From: Roseburia sp.
GTDB lineage: Bacteria > Bacillota > Clostridia > Lachnospirales > Lachnospiraceae
DNA: 6,269 nt
Reading direction: 5' to 3'
Assembly: GCA_017626625.1 (NCBI GenBank)
Contig: JAGAIK010000261.1
Location: 1 to 6,269, forward strand
Both the position numbers and the translations under genes were made by a program. Numbering within the stretch: the stretch's first letter is position 1; each line of letters starts with the position of its first letter. Of the stretch, positions 4,376 through 6,269 are shown one piece after another. The notes beneath the pieces are model-generated. The model saw only the letters and a list, made by a program, of their open reading frames with translations, did no database searches and was not told the origin of the DNA.

Positions 4376-5056
4376 CTACTCTTTTTCTTTATTATAGTCA
4401 ATGGTGATACTGGTCTTGGTTTCCACAATTAAGCATTTCTTTATCTGCTTGATTGTCTCGTCCAAGCCCTCCTCCGGAAGGAAAGCCCTGATAAGCTCTC
4501 CGTTCTTGATTTTACTGATATAATAAAGCTCCACATCAAAGTCCGGAGCCGTATCCCCTGTATCCGGATAATGAAAAACGCTGCAAAGTGTCTGACGGTC
4601 CTTAGCATAATTCCCGGTTAATTTCCGAAGCAGCAACTTTTTCTGCTTGGCATCCGGCACCTCCTCCATCTGGTCTAAAAATTCTTCCAGCGTATACTCA
4701 AAGGTGAAATCGTCTGTAAATACCGCCTTCAACATCTGCTCAAATTTCGCATCGCACTTGTATTTCGTCTCTGTGGTCTCGCTGACCTTGCTCCGCCAGA
4801 CCTCTTCCGTCAGCAGATTTCTTAATTTAGCAGCATTTAAAATATCCAGGCTCTTCCCGTCCGCAATGGCTGCCGTACCCGCCGGAGAATAAAATTTGAC
4901 ATACCTGGTATTTCTATCCTCTAATATCTGGATTCCCCTGGCTGTCAGCTCCGCCTTGGCAGCGTCAAGCTCCTGCCTCCCTTTTTTCTGTTTCTGGTCG
5001 AGTTTCACTGCCAGTTCCACAAGTTCTTCCGTCTCCAAAAGTTCCATATTCTTCAC
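4376..5056 (-). CDS. 226-aa early phage protein of unknown function (Gam-like position)
   Basis: The N-terminal part (residues 5-45) is a charged helix likely to coil (ELVELAVKLDQKQKKGRQEL), followed by a beta strand region TRYVKFYSPAGTAAI (50-64) and DILNAAKLRNLL. The middle (100-160) is helical and basic (KQKKLLLRKLTGNYAKDRQT), and the C-terminal part (170-222) alternates strands and helices. A coil followed by a strand hairpin recalls Mu Gam-type host-nuclease inhibitors, and this is the region of the early operon where such genes lie, but I do not see a clear family signature and do not assign it. Start is GTG at 5056: GGAGG lies 9 bases before it, within the last codons of the AbrB-like gene, while the ATG at 5047 is too far from it. 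No signal peptide or membrane segment. Confidence 0.8.
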   Translation of the reverse strand: MKNMELLETEELVELAVKLDQKQKKGRQELDAAKAELTARGIQILEDRNTRYVKFYSPAGTAAIADGKSLDILNAAKLRNLLTEEVWRSKVSETTETKYKCDAKFEQMLKAVFTDDFTFEYTLEEFLDQMEEVPDAKQKKLLLRKLTGNYAKDRQTLCSVFHYPDTGDTAPDFDVELYYISKIKNGELIRAFLPEEGLDETIKQIKKCLIVETKTSITIDYNKEKE

Positions 5057-5060
5057 TTGC

Positions 5061-5312
5061 CTATCCCTCCCTGCTTATTTTTTCCATTACCGCCTTTGCG
5101 CAACTCTCACAAATCCCTTTCCCCATAAAGCGATGAACCCCTTCCGCTGTCTCACAGAACAGGCAGCGGGGTGTGTACGGGGTGACGGTCACAATCCCGT
5201 CCTTCATGGATACCTCCATAGGGTCGCCACCCTGCAGCCCCATCTCCCGGCGCATGGCTACCGGAATGTTAATGGAGCCATGGCTTGATAACTTTTTATA
5301 ATTTCTGTCCAT
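5061..5312 (-). CDS. AbrB/SpoVT-type DNA-binding protein with a zinc knuckle
   Basis: Likely small DNA-binding regulator. Residues 4-45 match the AbrB/MazE swapped-hairpin fold: KKLSSHGSINIPVAMRREMG, then the GGDPMEVSMKDGIVTVTPY strand pair. A short C-terminal part has two cysteine pairs, C50-x2-C53 and C68-x2-C71, 14 residues apart, expected to bind one zinc. The total of 83 aa is normal for this type in Firmicutes. AGGAGG lies 6 bases before the ATG at 5312, in an 18-base gap after the 126-aa gene; its end contains the ribosome site of the next gene. Within a phage early operon it may tune early transcription or act on host genes; the target is unknown. There is no toxin gene beside it, so an antitoxin role is not supported. 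Confidence 0.85.
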   Translation of the reverse strand: MDRNYKKLSSHGSINIPVAMRREMGLQGGDPMEVSMKDGIVTVTPYTPRCLFCETAEGVHRFMGKGICESCAKAVMEKISREG

Positions 5313-5330
5313 AAATTCCTCCTAATCAAA

Positions 5331-5711
5331 TCATGCTTGAAAAGTGTCCCGTAAATAATCTATTTTCTCCTGATATGTATATTTTGTTCTGCCCTCCTCC
5401 CGCACCTTGTCCTCAAATTCCTTTACCTTGAGCGCCATCTTTAAAACCTTGGCAGCTCCCACTGCTTCCAGGCTGACGTTGTACTTCCTATCAGTGCGGG
5501 CAGAAATAATCAGGGCTGCTTCGGCAAGATAAACGTCCCATATCGGGCTGTACTCCCTGTTCCTCCACTCGTTTATCGTGTCATCTATAAACTTCTTCCG
5601 GTTCAATTTTTTCTTATCCGGGGGAAGAATCCCTTCCGCCTGCAGTCTCTTTTTCGTCTCCCGGTTAGCATTCTTCTGCTTCTGTGTCAGTCTCTTGCTT
5701 TTTCCTGCCAC
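5331..5711 (-). CDS. Basic 126-aa early phage protein, unknown function
   Basis: The first 40 residues are very basic (KSKRLTQKQKNANRETKKRL and DKKKLNRKKF) and could contact nucleic acid. The rest is predicted helical: a section around NEWRNREYSPIWDVYLAEAA, then SLEAVGAAKVLKMALKVKEF and a final EKIDYLRDTF. I do not recognise a family. Start is GTG at 5711, 10 bases after GGGAGG; an ATG at 5717 is in another frame and stops early. It overlaps the preceding 88-aa gene by 25 bp and is followed closely by the AbrB-like gene, so it belongs to the early operon. Helical basic proteins of this kind in transposable phages may assist replication or nucleoid remodelling, but this is a guess. Confidence 0.78.
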   Translation of the reverse strand: MAGKSKRLTQKQKNANRETKKRLQAEGILPPDKKKLNRKKFIDDTINEWRNREYSPIWDVYLAEAALIISARTDRKYNVSLEAVGAAKVLKMALKVKEFEDKVREEGRTKYTYQEKIDYLRDTFQA

Positions 5712-5953
5712 TGGTCATCTTCCTCCCTTCTCACCTGCTCCGTCAGTGCCTGCATGGCAGCCAAGTGAATATCCAGCATGTTGTCCTTCACGTCGTCCAA
5801 CGTTTTTCCACGTTTCAACGCCTCAAGCCCCATGAGTTGTTCCAGTGCCCCGCACATAGTGGCAAGCTGCACCATGTCAATCTCACTTGCCTGTATCAAC
5901 ACCCTCCCGTCCCAGATTTCCATTATCAGCTTGCAGTTTTTCATAATTGACAC
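5687..5953 (-). CDS. 88-aa early phage protein, probable paralogue of its upstream neighbour
   Basis: A small protein predicted as beta-beta-alpha-alpha: strands CKLIMEIWDGRVLI, helix EIDMVQLATMCGALEQLMGL, then an acidic-basic helix and tail ending EDDQWQEKARD. It starts with GTG at 5953, 6 bases after a strong GGGAGGTGA, and so overlaps the preceding gene by 71 bp; a later ATG at 5944 is possible but less well spaced. The strand-strand-helix part resembles the same part of the 102-aa gene (pattern L-[VI]-[VM]-EI, then a G and V, then ID-[IM]-V, then an L-rich helix), suggesting duplication. No known family is recognised. It overlaps the basic 126-aa gene at its other end by 25 bp. Confidence 0.78.
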   Translation of the reverse strand: MSIMKNCKLIMEIWDGRVLIQASEIDMVQLATMCGALEQLMGLEALKRGKTLDDVKDNMLDIHLAAMQALTEQVRREEDDQWQEKARD

Positions 5954-6191
5954 TTGTCACCTCCCCGTAAGTCTGTTTTAACATCATATCCAGAGCTTCA
6001 CCAAGCTCCAACTGAAGGCACGCATCCACAAGACCAACAGTAGCTTTCACGATATCTATAGGCTGTGCTCCCACCACGTCCATTTTTACCGTGTCTCCTT
6101 TTATTTCAACGACTAAGCCGTGCTTTTGCAGTCCCTCCTGTCTGCCGTCCTCAAACACCTTTATCAGTTTTTGCACTTTTGCTTTCTCCAT
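5883..6191 (-). CDS. 102-aa early phage protein, unknown function
   Basis: Predicted helix (KAKVQKLIKVFEDGRQEGLQ), two strands (GLVVEIKGDTVKMDVV), helix (IDIVKATVGLVDACLQLELG and EALDMMLKQTYGEV) and a polar tail ending GREGVDTGK. The last 23 residues lie in the region shared with the next gene and differ in character, so that tail may have been gained by read-through into the overlap. A weak AGGGAAG stands upstream of the ATG at 6191, inside the end of the preceding gene (41-bp overlap). It resembles the 88-aa neighbour in its strand-strand-helix core. No known family is recognised; placement in the leftward early operon is clear. Confidence 0.78.
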   Translation of the reverse strand: MEKAKVQKLIKVFEDGRQEGLQKHGLVVEIKGDTVKMDVVGAQPIDIVKATVGLVDACLQLELGEALDMMLKQTYGEVTSVNYEKLQADNGNLGREGVDTGK

Positions 6192-6269
6192 TTTTCTCTT
6201 CCCTTTCTGTCATTTTTTTCAGTGCCTCAATCAGCTTTGAGCACTGCTGATAATTCAGCCACTCCACGC
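6151..6269 (-). CDS. C-terminal end of an early phage gene (cut by the window end)
   Basis: An open frame enters from the right edge and ends with TGA at 6153-6151, giving 38 visible residues: EWLNYQQCSKLIEALKKM followed by a lysine/glutamate-rich tail ending KSAKTDKGV. The first half is a plausible amphipathic helix with coding-like composition; the tail overlaps the next gene by 41 bp. Its identity cannot be judged from this piece. Confidence 0.55.
   Translation of the reverse strand, partial: VEWLNYQQCSKLIEALKKMTEREEKNGESKSAKTDKGV

Noticed and set aside
1..6269. tRNA genes, CRISPR arrays, insertion sequences, att sites
   Set aside because: No cloverleaf, regular spaced repeat, transposase frame or phage end sequence was seen; the transposition genes expected for a Mu-like phage would lie to the right, outside the window.

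Overview
The window is part of a Mu-like (transposable) prophage of a low- to mid-GC Firmicute, most likely a clostridial gut bacterium of the Lachnospiraceae type. The phage assignment rests on four recognisable genes in Mu-like order: a Mor-family activator, a gp26-like small winged-helix protein, a Mu gp27-like (DUF3486) small terminase subunit, and the start of the large terminase subunit. The host guess rests on strong GGAGG ribosome sites, GTG/TTG starts, AT-rich control regions and an AbrB-like zinc protein. It is a guess; no host gene is present.

Almost everything reads leftward (minus strand). From the right end: a cut-off gene, two overlapping small proteins that look like diverged paralogues (102 and 88 aa), a basic 126-aa protein, an AbrB-fold/zinc-knuckle protein, a 226-aa protein at the place where Mu-like phages often carry gam-type genes, an acidic 60-aa protein, an N-acetylmuramoyl-L-alanine amidase with an SH3 tail, and mor. 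These genes abut or overlap and look like one early/middle operon. After a break, the late operon runs leftward: a three-helix membrane protein (holin candidate), a membrane-anchored coiled-coil protein, the gp26-like protein, terS and terL (cut at base 1).

The break (about 2318-3042) is the interesting part. On the plus strand, against all other genes, lies a self-contained module: a near-consensus sigma-70 promoter (TTGACA, 17 bp, TATTAT) with an operator-like dyad in its spacer; a perfect 11-base Shine-Dalgarno; a 45-aa membrane micropeptide with a TTG start; a strong hairpin; a second 36-aa membrane micropeptide that shares a KE-x-T-x3-KEL-x2-LL pattern with the first; and a 61-aa XRE-type DNA-binding protein whose stop codon overlaps the stop of mor. 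It resembles a prophage-expressed 'moron' cassette and has no function I can name.

Between this module and the late genes lies a compact leftward control region: a 24-bp perfect palindrome (2419-2442), a perfect TATAAT without a usable -35 box, and an intrinsic terminator that the predicted transcript would start inside. The simple reading is a Mor-activated late promoter placed so that read-through from upstream is terminated while late transcripts escape. This is inference from sequence layout.
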